Assembly (NCBI RefSeq): GCF_000425805.1
Contig: NZ_AUED01000003.1
Coordinates: 310,001-374,000 of the forward strand
Length of the DNA: 64,000 nt
From: Pseudomonas vranovensis DSM 16006
Lineage (GTDB): Bacteria; Pseudomonadota; Gammaproteobacteria; Pseudomonadales; Pseudomonadaceae
Direction: 5' to 3'
The position numbers and the translations under genes were made by a program. This document shows, in pieces, positions 16,327 to 25,156 of the stretch (the stretch's first letter is position 1; each line of letters starts with the position of its first letter). The notes under the pieces were generated by a model. That model did no database searches, was not told the DNA's origin, and was given only the letters and a program-made list of their open reading frames with translations.

Positions 16327-16426
16327 TGTAGCCGCTGCCGTCGGGCTGCGATCGACTGCATAGCAGTCGCCATTCAATCTTGGCGGCCACATTGTGGCCG
16401 ATCGCAGCCTGGCGGCCGCGGCTACA
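16327..16426. repeat. REP pair / REPIN, 100 bp
   Basis: Two 28-base REP-like sequences face each other: 16327-16354 and 16399-16426. Their arms are TGTAGCCGC...GGCTGCGATCG and its reverse complement, with four mismatches between the copies. Between them are two smaller palindromes, ACTGC-ata-GCAGT and GGCCACA-TTGTGGCC. This is the structure of a REPIN, the mobile-like repeat unit that fluorescent pseudomonads spread with RAYT transposases. It lies in the gap between dapE and ndvB. Confidence 0.8.
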
Positions 16427-16435
16427 AAAGACCGG

Positions 16436-19027
16436 TCAAGATGCCTGGGCAGGTTGGACGGCATCCACGGGTTTTGGCAGCGACGACAGCATCGCCATGA
16501 TCAAGGCCGCCAGGTACGGCAGCGATTGCACCAGCAGCATGGTCACCCAGAAGCGCATGTCATTGCTCGGCAGGCCCTGGACCAGGTAGATCCCGGCCGC
16601 AGCGCCCCACAGCAAGACCATGATGAACAGCTCTTCGCGGGCCTCGGAAATAGCCACCAGCAGACCATGGCTATCGGCATGCTTGGGAGTGCGAATGAAC
16701 GGAATGCTGCTGGTAAAGAACCCGTACAGCACCGCCTTGGCAATGGTGTGCGACAGCGCAAGGCCCGCCAGGGCCGCGGCGAAGGCGTCCTTGAGGTTGA
16801 CCCCGACCGCGCGGCGGTACAAGAACACGATCTTGCCGACCTTGAAGACGAACAGCGCCAGCGGCGGAATGGCGAAGATCAGCAGCGGCGGGTCGACCCG
16901 TTGCGGCACGATGATCATCGCTGCCGACCAGAGCAGGGCGCCCACGGTGAAGAAAATGTTCATGCCGTCGGCGATCCAAGGTAGCCAGCCGGCCAGGAAG
17001 TGATAGCGCTGGCCACGGGTGAGTTCCGAATCTTTGCCGCGCAGCAGCGCCGCGGAATGGCGCTTGATGATCTGGATGGCGCCATAGGCCCAGCGGAAGC
17101 GCTGCTTCTTGAAGTCGATGAAGGTGTCGGGCATCAGGCCCTTGCCATAGCTCTCATGGGAGTACGCCGCCGAGTAACCTTTCTCGAACACCCGCAGGCC
17201 CAGTTCGGCGTCTTCACAGATGCACCAGTCGGCCCAGCCCAGTTCTTCGAGCACCGAGCGGCGGGTCATGGTCATGGTGCCGTGCTGGATGATCGCGTCG
17301 CGGTCGTTGCGAGTCACCATGCCGATATGGAAGAAGCCCTTGTACTCGCTGTAGCACAGCTTCTTGAAGGTGCTTTCGTTCTGGTCGCGATAGTCCTGCG
17401 GCGATTGCACCACGGCGATTTTCGGGTCGGCAAAGTGCGGCACCATGTGCTTGAGCCAGTTGCGGTCCACGCAGTAGTCCGAGTCGATCACTGCGATTAC
17501 CTCGGCGTCCTTGGCCGTATGCGGGATCAGGTAGTTCAGCGCACCGCCCTTGAACCCGGCAAGGGGCGAGACATGGAAGAACTTGAAGCGCTCGCCGAGC
17601 ATCTCGCAGTGGGCCTTGATCGGCTCCCAGACGGCCGGGTCCTTGGTGTTGTTGTCGATGATCAGGACTTCGTAGTCCGGGTAATCGAGGGCGGCGAGGG
17701 CATTGAGGGTCTGTTTGACCATCTCCGGCGGCTCGTTGTAGCACGGCACATGCACCGACACTTTCGGCCGGTAGGCGCTGTCGGCCTGCACCGGCAGGAA
17801 TTCCCGGCGACGTTTGTGAATCCATACTGCCTCGGCCAGTTCATGGGCTTCGGTCAACAGCACGATGAATACCCCAAGGGCACCCAGGGCGAGCAGAAAG
17901 CCTACGGTCAAGCTGAACCAGGTGCTGTATTGCTGGCTGTAGTCATAGCCGATCCACACCAGTACCGAGCCGCAGAGAAAGGCGATGAAGGTCAGGAAGG
18001 TGCGGCCGCGCTGGCGCAGGGCCGAGCCGTCGATCAGCAGCAGGGTCAGCGACAGCATCGCCAGCACCACTGAACCTACCGCGAGTACGCGCCATTGTGG
18101 GATGGCCACGACCGGCCCTTCAAAATTGAATTTCTGCTGGCGAGCGGCATTGAACACGCCCCAGTAGGCACCCACCGAACCTTCGTCGCTGGCTTTCCAG
18201 GGTTGATCGTAGGCCTCGATGACGAAGTAGTTGTAGCCCTGGCGGTTGAGGGTATTGACCAAGGTGCGCAAGTAGATTGCCTGGTCGGCCTGGGTGGCGT
18301 CGGCGCCTCCGCGCATGCGGCCATTGCTGGGCCAGCCGACCTCGGAAAGCAGCAGCGACTTGCGCGGGAAGAGCTGTTTGAGGTCGCGGGCACGGTCGAG
18401 CACGAACTGACCGGCTTCTTTCATCGGGATGAACTCCCAGTACGGCAGAATGTGAGCTGCAATCAGGTCGACGTGCTTGGCCAACTCGGGGTGTTCCTTC
18501 CAGATGTGCCACTGTTCGCTGGTGGTCACCGGTACTTTCACGGCGGCCCGGACCCGGTCCAGGTACTGGATCAACGCCTCGGGGGTGATTTCTTCGCGGA
18601 ACAGGGCCTCGTTACCGACCATCACGCGCACGACGCTGCGCGAGCTGTTGGCCAGTTCGATGGCTTTCTGGATTTCCCGTTCGTTGCGTTCGAGGTCCGG
18701 ACTGATCCATACCCCGAGCGTCACCCGCAGGCCGAACTCCTCGGCCAGGCGCGGTATCTCGGCCTGGGTACCTTCGACGGTGTAGATACGAATGCTGTCG
18801 GTGAGCTTGCTCAACTGCTCCAGGTCTTGGCGCAACTCGTCTTCGTTGGGGTACTGGCCCTTCTGCGGGCTTTCGCCTAGACGAAACGGCGAGTAGGAGA
18901 AGCCGGAAATCTGCTCCGGCCAGTCGGGTGCAGATACGGGGCGGTTGATCAGTGCCCAGAACCCGGTGAATAGTGCGGCAATCGCCATGACTATCACCAG
19001 GTTGATACCAAATTTACGCGATGACAT
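16436..19027 (-). CDS. ndvB: NdvB-type beta-glucan glucosyltransferase (GH17-GT2)
   Basis: The 863-residue membrane protein fuses two enzymes. An N-terminal helix (residues 8-27) anchors a periplasmic GH17-like domain (about 38-310), with acid/base E140 in MVGNEALF and nucleophile E229 in LLSEVGWPSNG. Three membrane helices (about 313-395) lead to a cytoplasmic GT2 domain with DSD (515-517), ED (605-606) and QRFRW (642-646). The C-terminus has several more helices. GT2 would polymerise glucose; GH17 domains of pseudomonad NdvB have been shown to be beta-1,3 transglucosylases. In P. aeruginosa, ndvB makes cyclic glucan involved in biofilm-specific antibiotic tolerance and lies next to dapE, as here. 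Orthology is well supported; the exact glucan is inference. Confidence 0.9.
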   Translation of the reverse strand: MSSRKFGINLVIVMAIAALFTGFWALINRPVSAPDWPEQISGFSYSPFRLGESPQKGQYPNEDELRQDLEQLSKLTDSIRIYTVEGTQAEIPRLAEEFGLRVTLGVWISPDLERNEREIQKAIELANSSRSVVRVMVGNEALFREEITPEALIQYLDRVRAAVKVPVTTSEQWHIWKEHPELAKHVDLIAAHILPYWEFIPMKEAGQFVLDRARDLKQLFPRKSLLLSEVGWPSNGRMRGGADATQADQAIYLRTLVNTLNRQGYNYFVIEAYDQPWKASDEGSVGAYWGVFNAARQQKFNFEGPVVAIPQWRVLAVGSVVLAMLSLTLLLIDGSALRQRGRTFLTFIAFLCGSVLVWIGYDYSQQYSTWFSLTVGFLLALGALGVFIVLLTEAHELAEAVWIHKRRREFLPVQADSAYRPKVSVHVPCYNEPPEMVKQTLNALAALDYPDYEVLIIDNNTKDPAVWEPIKAHCEMLGERFKFFHVSPLAGFKGGALNYLIPHTAKDAEVIAVIDSDYCVDRNWLKHMVPHFADPKIAVVQSPQDYRDQNESTFKKLCYSEYKGFFHIGMVTRNDRDAIIQHGTMTMTRRSVLEELGWADWCICEDAELGLRVFEKGYSAAYSHESYGKGLMPDTFIDFKKQRFRWAYGAIQIIKRHSAALLRGKDSELTRGQRYHFLAGWLPWIADGMNIFFTVGALLWSAAMIIVPQRVDPPLLIFAIPPLALFVFKVGKIVFLYRRAVGVNLKDAFAAALAGLALSHTIAKAVLYGFFTSSIPFIRTPKHADSHGLLVAISEAREELFIMVLLWGAAAGIYLVQGLPSNDMRFWVTMLLVQSLPYLAALIMAMLSSLPKPVDAVQPAQAS

Positions 19028-19284
19028 AGATAGTTCGGGTTCCGAAGGGTGGAACGGGCGAGCGCCACACGGCGCGGATCCTGCTCTTAGCCCGCCTATG
19101 CTGTGTAGGAACAGGTTGGCGGCTGTAGGTTAGATAGACTCCACGTATTGAAGTTCTTGGGCCCGTGCTGTTGTCGTCCAAGACTGAAGATTGCATCGGA
19201 CATTAAAGCAGGATTAGCGCCGACTTTACCAACTCCGGCGTGGCGTCCGGTCTGAAGCGGGATGGCATCGGGCCGCAAGAGGCC

Positions 19285-19290
19285 TATAAT
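19285..19290 (+). promoter_or_regulatory. Candidate -10 element for tcdA
   Basis: TATAAT is a perfect consensus -10, 28 bases before the tcdA start. No clear -35 sequence is at the right distance, so the call is tentative. The 290-base gap 19028-19317 otherwise shows nothing that I can assign. Confidence 0.45.
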
Positions 19291-19317
19291 GCGCGCCGGT
19301 TTTTTCGGGGTATGGCC

Positions 19318-20142
19318 ATGAGTACAGATGATCCACGCTTTGCCGGTGTTGCAAGGTTGTATGGCGATAACGGCCTGCAGCGCCTGCGCGAAGCCCATGT
19401 GGCAATCGTCGGCATCGGCGGCGTCGGTTCGTGGGCGGCCGAGGCGATGGCCCGTAGTGGCGTCGGTGAAATCTCGCTGTTTGACCTGGACGATGTCTGC
19501 GTCAGCAACACCAACCGCCAGTTGCATGCGATGGAAGGCACTATCGGTCGCGCCAAGGCCGAGGTCATGGCCGAACGCCTGCGGGCGATCAATCCTGCGT
19601 GCAAGGTGCATGCGGTGGTGGACTTCGTGACCAAGGAAACCCTGCCCGAATACATCGGCAAGGACATCGACTGTGTGATCGACTGCATCGACAGTGTCAT
19701 GGCCAAGGCGGCGTTGATCGGCTGGTGCAAGCGGCACAAGGTCACCATCATCACCACCGGCGGCGCCGGTGGGCAGATCGATCCGACCCAGATCCAGGTG
19801 GCCGACCTGAACAAGACCTTCAACGACCCGCTGGCCTCTCGCGTGCGTTCGACCTTGCGCCGGGACTACAACTTTTCGCGTACGGTCACCCGCAACTACA
19901 GCGTGCCGTGCGTGTTTTCCACTGAGCAGCTGCGCTACCCCAAGGGGGACGGCAGTGTTTGCCTGCAGAAGAGTTTTGTCGGCGAGGGCGTCAAGCTCGA
20001 TTGCTCCGGCGGCTTCGGCGCGGTGATGATGGTGACGGCGACCTTCGGCATGGTCGCCGCCAGCAAGGCGGTGGAAAAGCTGGTAGCGGGTGCCCGTCGC
20101 CCCTCCGAGCGCAACAAGGCTCAGGCGTCGGCGGCGAGCTGA
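19318..20142 (+). CDS. tcdA: tRNA t6A dehydratase TcdA (CsdL)
   Basis: The 274-residue E1-like enzyme makes cyclic t6A (ct6A) from t6A at tRNA position 37, using ATP. The nucleotide-binding loop is VGIGGVGSWAA (residues 31-41), followed by LFDLDDVCVSNTNRQ, the standard ThiF/MoeB pattern. I start at ATG 19318 (MSTDDPRF); an ATG at 19312 in frame would add two residues. It is convergent with, and overlaps by 22 bases, sufE of the csdA-sufE pair. In E. coli, tcdA, csdA and csdE are also neighbours, and CsdA-CsdE is linked to TcdA function. Confidence 0.93.
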   Translation: MSTDDPRFAGVARLYGDNGLQRLREAHVAIVGIGGVGSWAAEAMARSGVGEISLFDLDDVCVSNTNRQLHAMEGTIGRAKAEVMAERLRAINPACKVHAVVDFVTKETLPEYIGKDIDCVIDCIDSVMAKAALIGWCKRHKVTIITTGGAGGQIDPTQIQVADLNKTFNDPLASRVRSTLRRDYNFSRTVTRNYSVPCVFSTEQLRYPKGDGSVCLQKSFVGEGVKLDCSGGFGAVMMVTATFGMVAASKAVEKLVAGARRPSERNKAQASAAS

Positions 20143-20531
20143 GCCATGCGCTGCAGCACGGCGTTCAGGCCGTTGCTGCGCGAGGGGGAGAGCTGGCGGC
20201 CCAGGCCCAGACGAAGGAACCAGGCGGGCAGGTCGAGCTGCACAAGTTCAGCGCTGGACAGGCCCTCGACCCGCACCAGCAGCAGTGCCAGCAGGCCGCG
20301 AATGATCCGTGCATCGCTGGCACCCTTGAATCGCCATTGGCCATCGTGTTGTTCGGCGACCAGCCACACCTGGCTTTCGCAGCCATGAACCCGGTTGGCC
20401 TCGGATCTTTCCTCGTCACTCAACGGTGCCAAGCGCTCACCCCATTGCATCAGCAGGCGGGCCCGTTGTTCCCAGCCGGCCGCCTGCTCAAAGCTGGCAA
20501 GGGCTTCTTGTGCGCTATCGGGCAGGCTCAT
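20121..20531 (-). CDS. csdE: SufE-family sulfur acceptor (CsdE-like)
   Basis: The 136-residue SufE-fold protein takes persulfide sulfur from a cysteine desulfurase and passes it on. The acceptor Cys51 is in VHGCESQVW, the canonical site. Its start codon overlaps the stop of the desulfurase gene (ATGA), so the two are translationally coupled and probably form a pair. Next to tcdA, the pair looks like the CsdA-CsdE system and not the SUF operon; no sufBCD genes lie nearby. Confidence 0.88.
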   Translation of the reverse strand: MSLPDSAQEALASFEQAAGWEQRARLLMQWGERLAPLSDEERSEANRVHGCESQVWLVAEQHDGQWRFKGASDARIIRGLLALLLVRVEGLSSAELVQLDLPAWFLRLGLGRQLSPSRSNGLNAVLQRMAQLAADA

Positions 20532-21733
20532 CGCAGCAGCTCCAGGGCTTGATCCAGTGCCTCGAAGAAGCGCTGCAGGTCGGCGGAGTCGTTGTACAGG
20601 GCAAGGGAAACGCGGATGGCACCGTCCAGGCCGAGGCTTTTGAGCAGCGGCATGGCGCAGTGATGTCCGGCGCGTACAGCAATGCCTTGTTCGGTCAGCA
20701 TATGCGCGAGGTCAGCGTTGTGGACGCCTTCGACCACGAAACTGGCCAGGGCCAGCTGCGGCTGACCCAGCAGGCGGATGCCTTCGCGATCATTGAGGCC
20801 GCGCAACAGATGGCGATGCAAGCCGGCTTCGTGTTCGATCACAGCGCTCGGGTCGAGCCCGGCCAGGTAATCGAGGCTGGCCCCCAGGCCGATGACGCTC
20901 GCAATAGGCGGTGTGCCAGCCTCGAAACCCAGGGGCGCCGGACGAAAGCTTGCGCTCTGGTAGTCGGCGATCTGGACCATTTCGCCGCCGAACTGCCAAT
21001 GGCGCAGGCGTGCCAGGGCTTCGCTGCCGCCGTAAAGCACGCCGACGCCGTCGGGGCCATAGAGTTTGTGGCTGGAAAACACATAGAAGTCGCAGCCCAG
21101 TTGCTGCATGTCCTGACGACCATGCACCACCCCTTGGGCGCCGTCGACAACGGTCAGCGCGCCTTGGGCGCGGGCGTGGTCCAGCAGCGGTGCGAGGGGC
21201 TGCCAGGCGCCCAGAACATTGGACAGCTGGCTCACCGCCAGCAAGCGGGTGCGCGGGCCAATCAGCTGGAGTGCAGTTTCAAGGTCGATCAGGCCGCGGC
21301 CATCCAGGGGCAGGATCACCAGCTTGAGGCCGCGACGATGGGCCAGCTGTTGCCAGGGTAGAAGGTTGGCGTGGTGTTCCAGGGCGCTGATGACGATTTC
21401 GTCACCGGCCTCGAACTGTCCTTCAAGGCCATAGGCCAGCAGGTTGAGTGCCGACGTGGCGCCATGGGTGAAGATGATGCTCTGGGTGTCACCGGCATTC
21501 AGCCAGCTGGCAACCTTTTCCCGGCTACGCTCGAAAGCCTGGGTAGCCAAGGCGCCGGGGAGGTGTTGGGCACGATGCACATTGGCGGCGCCGTGGCCGT
21601 AATAATGGCTCAGGGCATCGAGCAGGATTTGTGGCTTTTGCGTGGTGGCAGCGCTGTCCAGGTAGGTCTGGTGCTGGCGTTGCAGGGCGGCGATGGCTGG
21701 GAAGTCAGTACGCCACGGGGAGGGCTGGAACAT
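20528..21733 (-). CDS. csdA: Cysteine desulfurase, SufS/CsdA type
   Basis: The 401-residue PLP enzyme removes sulfur from cysteine as protein persulfide for Fe-S or thio-modification. PLP Lys223 is in FSSHKLYGPDGVGVLYG, and the persulfide-bearing Cys359 is in VRAGHHCAMPLL. The HGATSALNLLAYG and EHHANLLPWQ blocks are typical of group II desulfurases (SufS/CsdA). It overlaps sufE/csdE as ATGA. The start at ATG 21733 lies after a hairpin that separates it from dapD. Confidence 0.92.
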   Translation of the reverse strand: MFQPSPWRTDFPAIAALQRQHQTYLDSAATTQKPQILLDALSHYYGHGAANVHRAQHLPGALATQAFERSREKVASWLNAGDTQSIIFTHGATSALNLLAYGLEGQFEAGDEIVISALEHHANLLPWQQLAHRRGLKLVILPLDGRGLIDLETALQLIGPRTRLLAVSQLSNVLGAWQPLAPLLDHARAQGALTVVDGAQGVVHGRQDMQQLGCDFYVFSSHKLYGPDGVGVLYGGSEALARLRHWQFGGEMVQIADYQSASFRPAPLGFEAGTPPIASVIGLGASLDYLAGLDPSAVIEHEAGLHRHLLRGLNDREGIRLLGQPQLALASFVVEGVHNADLAHMLTEQGIAVRAGHHCAMPLLKSLGLDGAIRVSLALYNDSADLQRFFEALDQALELLR

Positions 21734-21750
21734 GATGATCGGACCTGAAT

Positions 21751-21779
21751 ATCGGGCCTGGCGTTAGGCCAGGCCCGAT
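21751..21779 (-). terminator. Hairpin between dapD and csdA
   Basis: ATCGGGCCTGGC (21751-21762) pairs perfectly with GCCAGGCCCGAT (21768-21779), with a 5-base loop. It follows the dapD stop on the - strand and precedes csdA by 17 bases. The T-tract after it is poor (ATTCAGG), so it may only partly terminate. Confidence 0.6.
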
Positions 21780-21787
21780 GGTACCAC

Positions 21788-22822
21788 TTAGTTGTGGGCG
21801 TGCAGCGCTTCGTTCAGTTCGATCGCCGACTTGTGCGTCTTGCACTCTACTGCGCCGGTTACCGAGTTACGACGGAACAGCAGGTCGGTCTGGCCCGCCA
21901 GATCGCGCGCCTTGACCACTTTGACCAACTGGTTCTGCTCGTCGAGCAGTGCCACTTTGGTGCCTGCAGTGATGTACAGGCCGGCTTCGACGGTGTTGCG
22001 GTCACCCAGCGGGATGCCGATACCGGCGTTGGCGCCGATCAGGCAGCCTTCGCCGACCTTGATGATGATGTTGCCGCCGCCCGACAGGGTGCCCATGGTC
22101 GAGCAGCCGCCGCCCAGGTCCGAGCCCTTGCCGACGAACACGCCCGCCGAAACGCGGCCTTCGATCATGCCTGGGCCTTCTGTGCCGGCGTTAAAGTTGA
22201 CGAAGCCTTCGTGCATGACGGTGGTGCCTTCACCAATGTAGGCACCCAGGCGTACGCGGGCGCTGTCGGCAATGCGCACGCCTGCAGGTACTACGTAGTC
22301 GGTCATTTTCGGGAACTTGTCGACCGAGAACACTTCGAGCAGTTCGCCCTTCAGGCGTGCTTCGAGCTGCTGTTCGGCCAGTTCGGCCAGGTCGACGGCA
22401 CCCTGGCTGGTCCAGGCCACGTTCGGCAGCAACGGGAAGATGCCGGCCAGGCTCAGGCCGTGCGGCTTGACCAGGCGGTGCGAGAGCAGGTGCAGCTTGA
22501 GGTAGGCCTCCGGGGTGGAGGTCAGGGCGGCGTCTTCGGCCAGCAGGGTGGCAACCAGCGGCTTGTTGCTTTCGGCCAGGCGGGTCAGCAGGGCGGCCTG
22601 GGCGGCGTCGACACCCTTGAGGGCATCGGCCAGCTGTGCGGCCTGGGTGTTGCTGAAGGCGATGGCCTGGTTGCCACCTTCATAACCCAGTACGGGCGAG
22701 ATGGCGGCAACCAGCTCGGCACTCGGATTGATCAGTGGCTGTGCGTAGAAGACTTCCAGCCAGGCGCCCTGACGGTTTTGGGTGCCGACACCGAAGGCCA
22801 GGCTGAACAGGGAAGTGGACAT
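21788..22822 (-). CDS. dapD: Tetrahydrodipicolinate N-succinyltransferase DapD
   Basis: The 344-residue left-handed beta-helix enzyme transfers succinyl from succinyl-CoA to tetrahydrodipicolinate, the step before dapC and dapE in this window. Hexapeptide-repeat turns are visible from about residue 180 (SARVRLGAYIGEGTTVMHEG, then GVFVGKGSDLGGGCS). It is longer than the 274-residue E. coli enzyme and matches the longer pseudomonad type. The ATG at 22822 has AGAGGTAA 6 bases before. It is followed by a hairpin and csdA. Confidence 0.93.
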   Translation of the reverse strand: MSTSLFSLAFGVGTQNRQGAWLEVFYAQPLINPSAELVAAISPVLGYEGGNQAIAFSNTQAAQLADALKGVDAAQAALLTRLAESNKPLVATLLAEDAALTSTPEAYLKLHLLSHRLVKPHGLSLAGIFPLLPNVAWTSQGAVDLAELAEQQLEARLKGELLEVFSVDKFPKMTDYVVPAGVRIADSARVRLGAYIGEGTTVMHEGFVNFNAGTEGPGMIEGRVSAGVFVGKGSDLGGGCSTMGTLSGGGNIIIKVGEGCLIGANAGIGIPLGDRNTVEAGLYITAGTKVALLDEQNQLVKVVKARDLAGQTDLLFRRNSVTGAVECKTHKSAIELNEALHAHN

Positions 22823-22864
22823 GCAGTTACCTCTTGCGAATTTGAATGAAAGCTTGGCGCCGCG

Positions 22865-23227
22865 TTATTTAAGGGCGGCTGCGTACAGGTCGGGCTTGAA
22901 GCCCACCAGGGTCCGCGCGCCGAGGTCGAGCACCGGGCGCTTGATCATCGACGGTTGGGCCAGCATCAGTTCGATGGCCTTGGCCTGGTCGAGGTCGGCC
23001 TTCTGAGCGTCGTCGAGCTTGCGGAAGGTAGTGCCGGCACGGTTGAGGACGGTTTCCCAGCCGTGTTCGTTACACCAGCGGGTCAGGCTGTCACGGTCAA
23101 TGCCTTGGGTCTTGTAGTCGTGAAAGTCGTAGCCCAGGCCTTTGTCTTCCAGCCAGGTACGGGCTTTCTTCATGGTGTCACAGGCCTTGATTCCATAAAG
23201 GTGCAATGGCTTGTCGCGGTTGATCAT
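22865..23227 (-). CDS. ArsC/Spx-like protein YffB
   Basis: The 120-residue thioredoxin-fold protein of the ArsC/Spx superfamily starts with LHLYGIKACDTMKKAR, which holds a single N-terminal Cys (Cys16) and no second cysteine. Later RKLDD and MIKRPVLDLGARTLVGF blocks fit the YffB/YfgD branch. These resemble arsenate reductases but their substrate is unknown; YffB-type proteins have been proposed to use glutathione. A strong ribosome-binding site AGGAGGGG lies 7 bases before ATG 23227. It sits 42 bases before dapD on the same strand and may be co-transcribed with it. Confidence 0.82.
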   Translation of the reverse strand: MINRDKPLHLYGIKACDTMKKARTWLEDKGLGYDFHDYKTQGIDRDSLTRWCNEHGWETVLNRAGTTFRKLDDAQKADLDQAKAIELMLAQPSMIKRPVLDLGARTLVGFKPDLYAAALK

Positions 23228-23457
23228 GTCTTGCCCCTCCTGGGAAAAAATGGTGAAGGATTATGCCACGGTCAACCGGTTTGGGTTGGCCTTGCCTAGG
23301 CACTTTGTAGCATTGTGTTACAGGTTTCGGCAGCCTCTGCGACTTTTGTGCAGCGGTGTGCCAGCAGCCTGAACGGCTACTATGTCGTTTCAATGGCAAG
23401 CCCTGCCCGGGCCATGTATGCCGTTGATTGCGCATGAATTGAACAGGAACACGCCGT

Positions 23458-25104
23458 ATGCAATCAGCCTACACCGTTCTCATCCTGCTGATGCTGGTGA
23501 GTGTCTCCAAGCTCGTGGGTCGGGTAATTCCACTGCCGCTGCCGCTGGTACAGATCGGCGCCGGCGCCTTGCTGGCATGGCCGACCCTGGGGTTGCACGT
23601 GGCCCTGGACCCAGAACTTTTCCTCTTTCTGTTCCTGCCGCCTTTGCTGTTTGCCGATGGTTGGCGCATGCCCAAGCGTGACCTGTGGCGCTTGCGGGGT
23701 CCGATCCTGACACTGGCTGTTGGCCTGGTGCTGTTCACTGTGGTGGGGGCCGGCTATTTCATTCACTGGATCTTGCCGAGCATTCCGCTGCCGGTGGCTT
23801 TTGCCCTGGCGGCTGTATTGTCGCCGACCGACGCCGTAGCGGTATCGGCCATTGCCCAGGATCGCTTGCCAACCCCGCTGATGCACATGCTTCAGGGCGA
23901 AGCCTTGATGAACGATGCCACCGGCCTGGTGACCTTCAAGTTCGCCCTGGTGGCGGCGATTACCGGGGCGTTCTCGCTGGCGCAGGCCAGTCTTACCTTC
24001 GTTCTGGTGGCGGTGGGTGGCCTGGCGATTGGTGTTGCGCTGAGTTGGTTGGTAGGGCGCTTGCGCGCCTGGATGATCGCGCGCGGTTGGGATGATCCGG
24101 CCACCCACGTAGTGTTCATGTTGCTGCTGCCGTTTGCCGCCTATGTGCTGGCCGAGCGCCTTGGCGCCTCCGGGATTCTCTCGGCGGTGGCGGCGGGGAT
24201 GATGCAGAGCTGGCTCGACCTGCTGCCGCGCCAGACCAGCACCCGGTTGCTCAACCGCAGTGTCTGGTCGCTGCTGGAGTTCAGTTTCAACGGCTTGATC
24301 TTCCTGCTGCTGGGCCTGCAATTGCCGGACATCATCAAGGCCGTCACCAGCCATGAGGCGTCGCTGTGGCCGACCCTGTTGTGGCGCTGCCTGGATGTGG
24401 TGGCGATCTTTGCGGTGCTGGTGGTGCTGCGTTTTGTCTGGGTGCAGGGCGTGTGGCGCCTGATCGGCATGGTCCGCCGCTGGCGCGGCAAGAAGGACTT
24501 GGTGGAGGTACCCAATGCACGTTCCTGCTGGCTGCTGACCATTGGCGGTGTACGCGGGGCCGTGACGCTGGCCGGTGTCATGTCGGTGCCGCTGCTGATC
24601 AGCGCCGGCACTGCATTCCCGGAAAGGGACCTGCTGATCTTCATCGCCGCGGGGGTCATTTTGCTGTCGCTGGTCTCGGCCTGTATCGCCTTGCCGATTT
24701 TGTTGCGTGGGGTGCCCAAGAGTCCGGATGACACGTTGCGTCAGGAAGCCAAGGATGCCTGGCGGCGCACGGCTGAAGCTGCAATCCATGCCCTGGAAGC
24801 CGAAGAGCTGGCCGAGCCCGGGTCCCCGCAGGATGCGGCTCAGGCAGCGCTGGCGGCAGAACTCAAGGCGCGTTTGATGGCCGAGTACCGGCATCAACTG
24901 GACACCTTCAATGACAATGCCGAGGCCCAGGCCCTGGCCGAACAGATGGACCAGTTGGAGCGGCGCTTGCGGTTGCGTGCGCTGCGGGCGCAGCGGCTGG
25001 AGCTGTACAGGCTGCACCGGCATCACCAGGTGGGTGATGATGTAGTGCGCGAAGTGCTGGGGGAGCTGGACTTGAGCGAGGCGAACCTGGGGGCAGTTAA
25101 ATGA
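23458..25104 (+). CDS. Na+/H+ antiporter, CPA1 family (YjcE-like)
   Basis: The 548-residue inner-membrane protein resembles E. coli YjcE (549 residues). About eleven to twelve hydrophobic segments are visible through residue 420. The CPA1 signature LSPTDAVAVSAIA and the GEALMNDATGLV motif carry the Asp that binds Na+/H+, and a GVRGAVTLAGVMS block follows. A charged cytoplasmic tail of about 130 residues ends the protein. AGGA lies 10 bases before ATG 23458. A 230-base gap on its left has no gene that I recognise. Ion specificity is inferred from the family only. Confidence 0.88.
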   Translation: MQSAYTVLILLMLVSVSKLVGRVIPLPLPLVQIGAGALLAWPTLGLHVALDPELFLFLFLPPLLFADGWRMPKRDLWRLRGPILTLAVGLVLFTVVGAGYFIHWILPSIPLPVAFALAAVLSPTDAVAVSAIAQDRLPTPLMHMLQGEALMNDATGLVTFKFALVAAITGAFSLAQASLTFVLVAVGGLAIGVALSWLVGRLRAWMIARGWDDPATHVVFMLLLPFAAYVLAERLGASGILSAVAAGMMQSWLDLLPRQTSTRLLNRSVWSLLEFSFNGLIFLLLGLQLPDIIKAVTSHEASLWPTLLWRCLDVVAIFAVLVVLRFVWVQGVWRLIGMVRRWRGKKDLVEVPNARSCWLLTIGGVRGAVTLAGVMSVPLLISAGTAFPERDLLIFIAAGVILLSLVSACIALPILLRGVPKSPDDTLRQEAKDAWRRTAEAAIHALEAEELAEPGSPQDAAQAALAAELKARLMAEYRHQLDTFNDNAEAQALAEQMDQLERRLRLRALRAQRLELYRLHRHHQVGDDVVREVLGELDLSEANLGAVK

Positions 25105-25117
25105 TTCGCTTGGCAAA

Positions 25118-25140
25118 CCCGCTCCTACGGTAGGAGCGGG
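25118..25140. repeat. REP-like palindrome / terminator
   Basis: CCCGCTCCTAC and GTAGGAGCGGG are perfect reverse complements on either side of one base, followed by GCGTACCCCGCGAT. The 'taggagcgggc...cccgcga' string resembles the widespread P. putida-type REP sequence. It lies between convergent genes and may act as a terminator. Confidence 0.6.
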
Positions 25141-25156
25141 CGTACCCCGCGATAAC

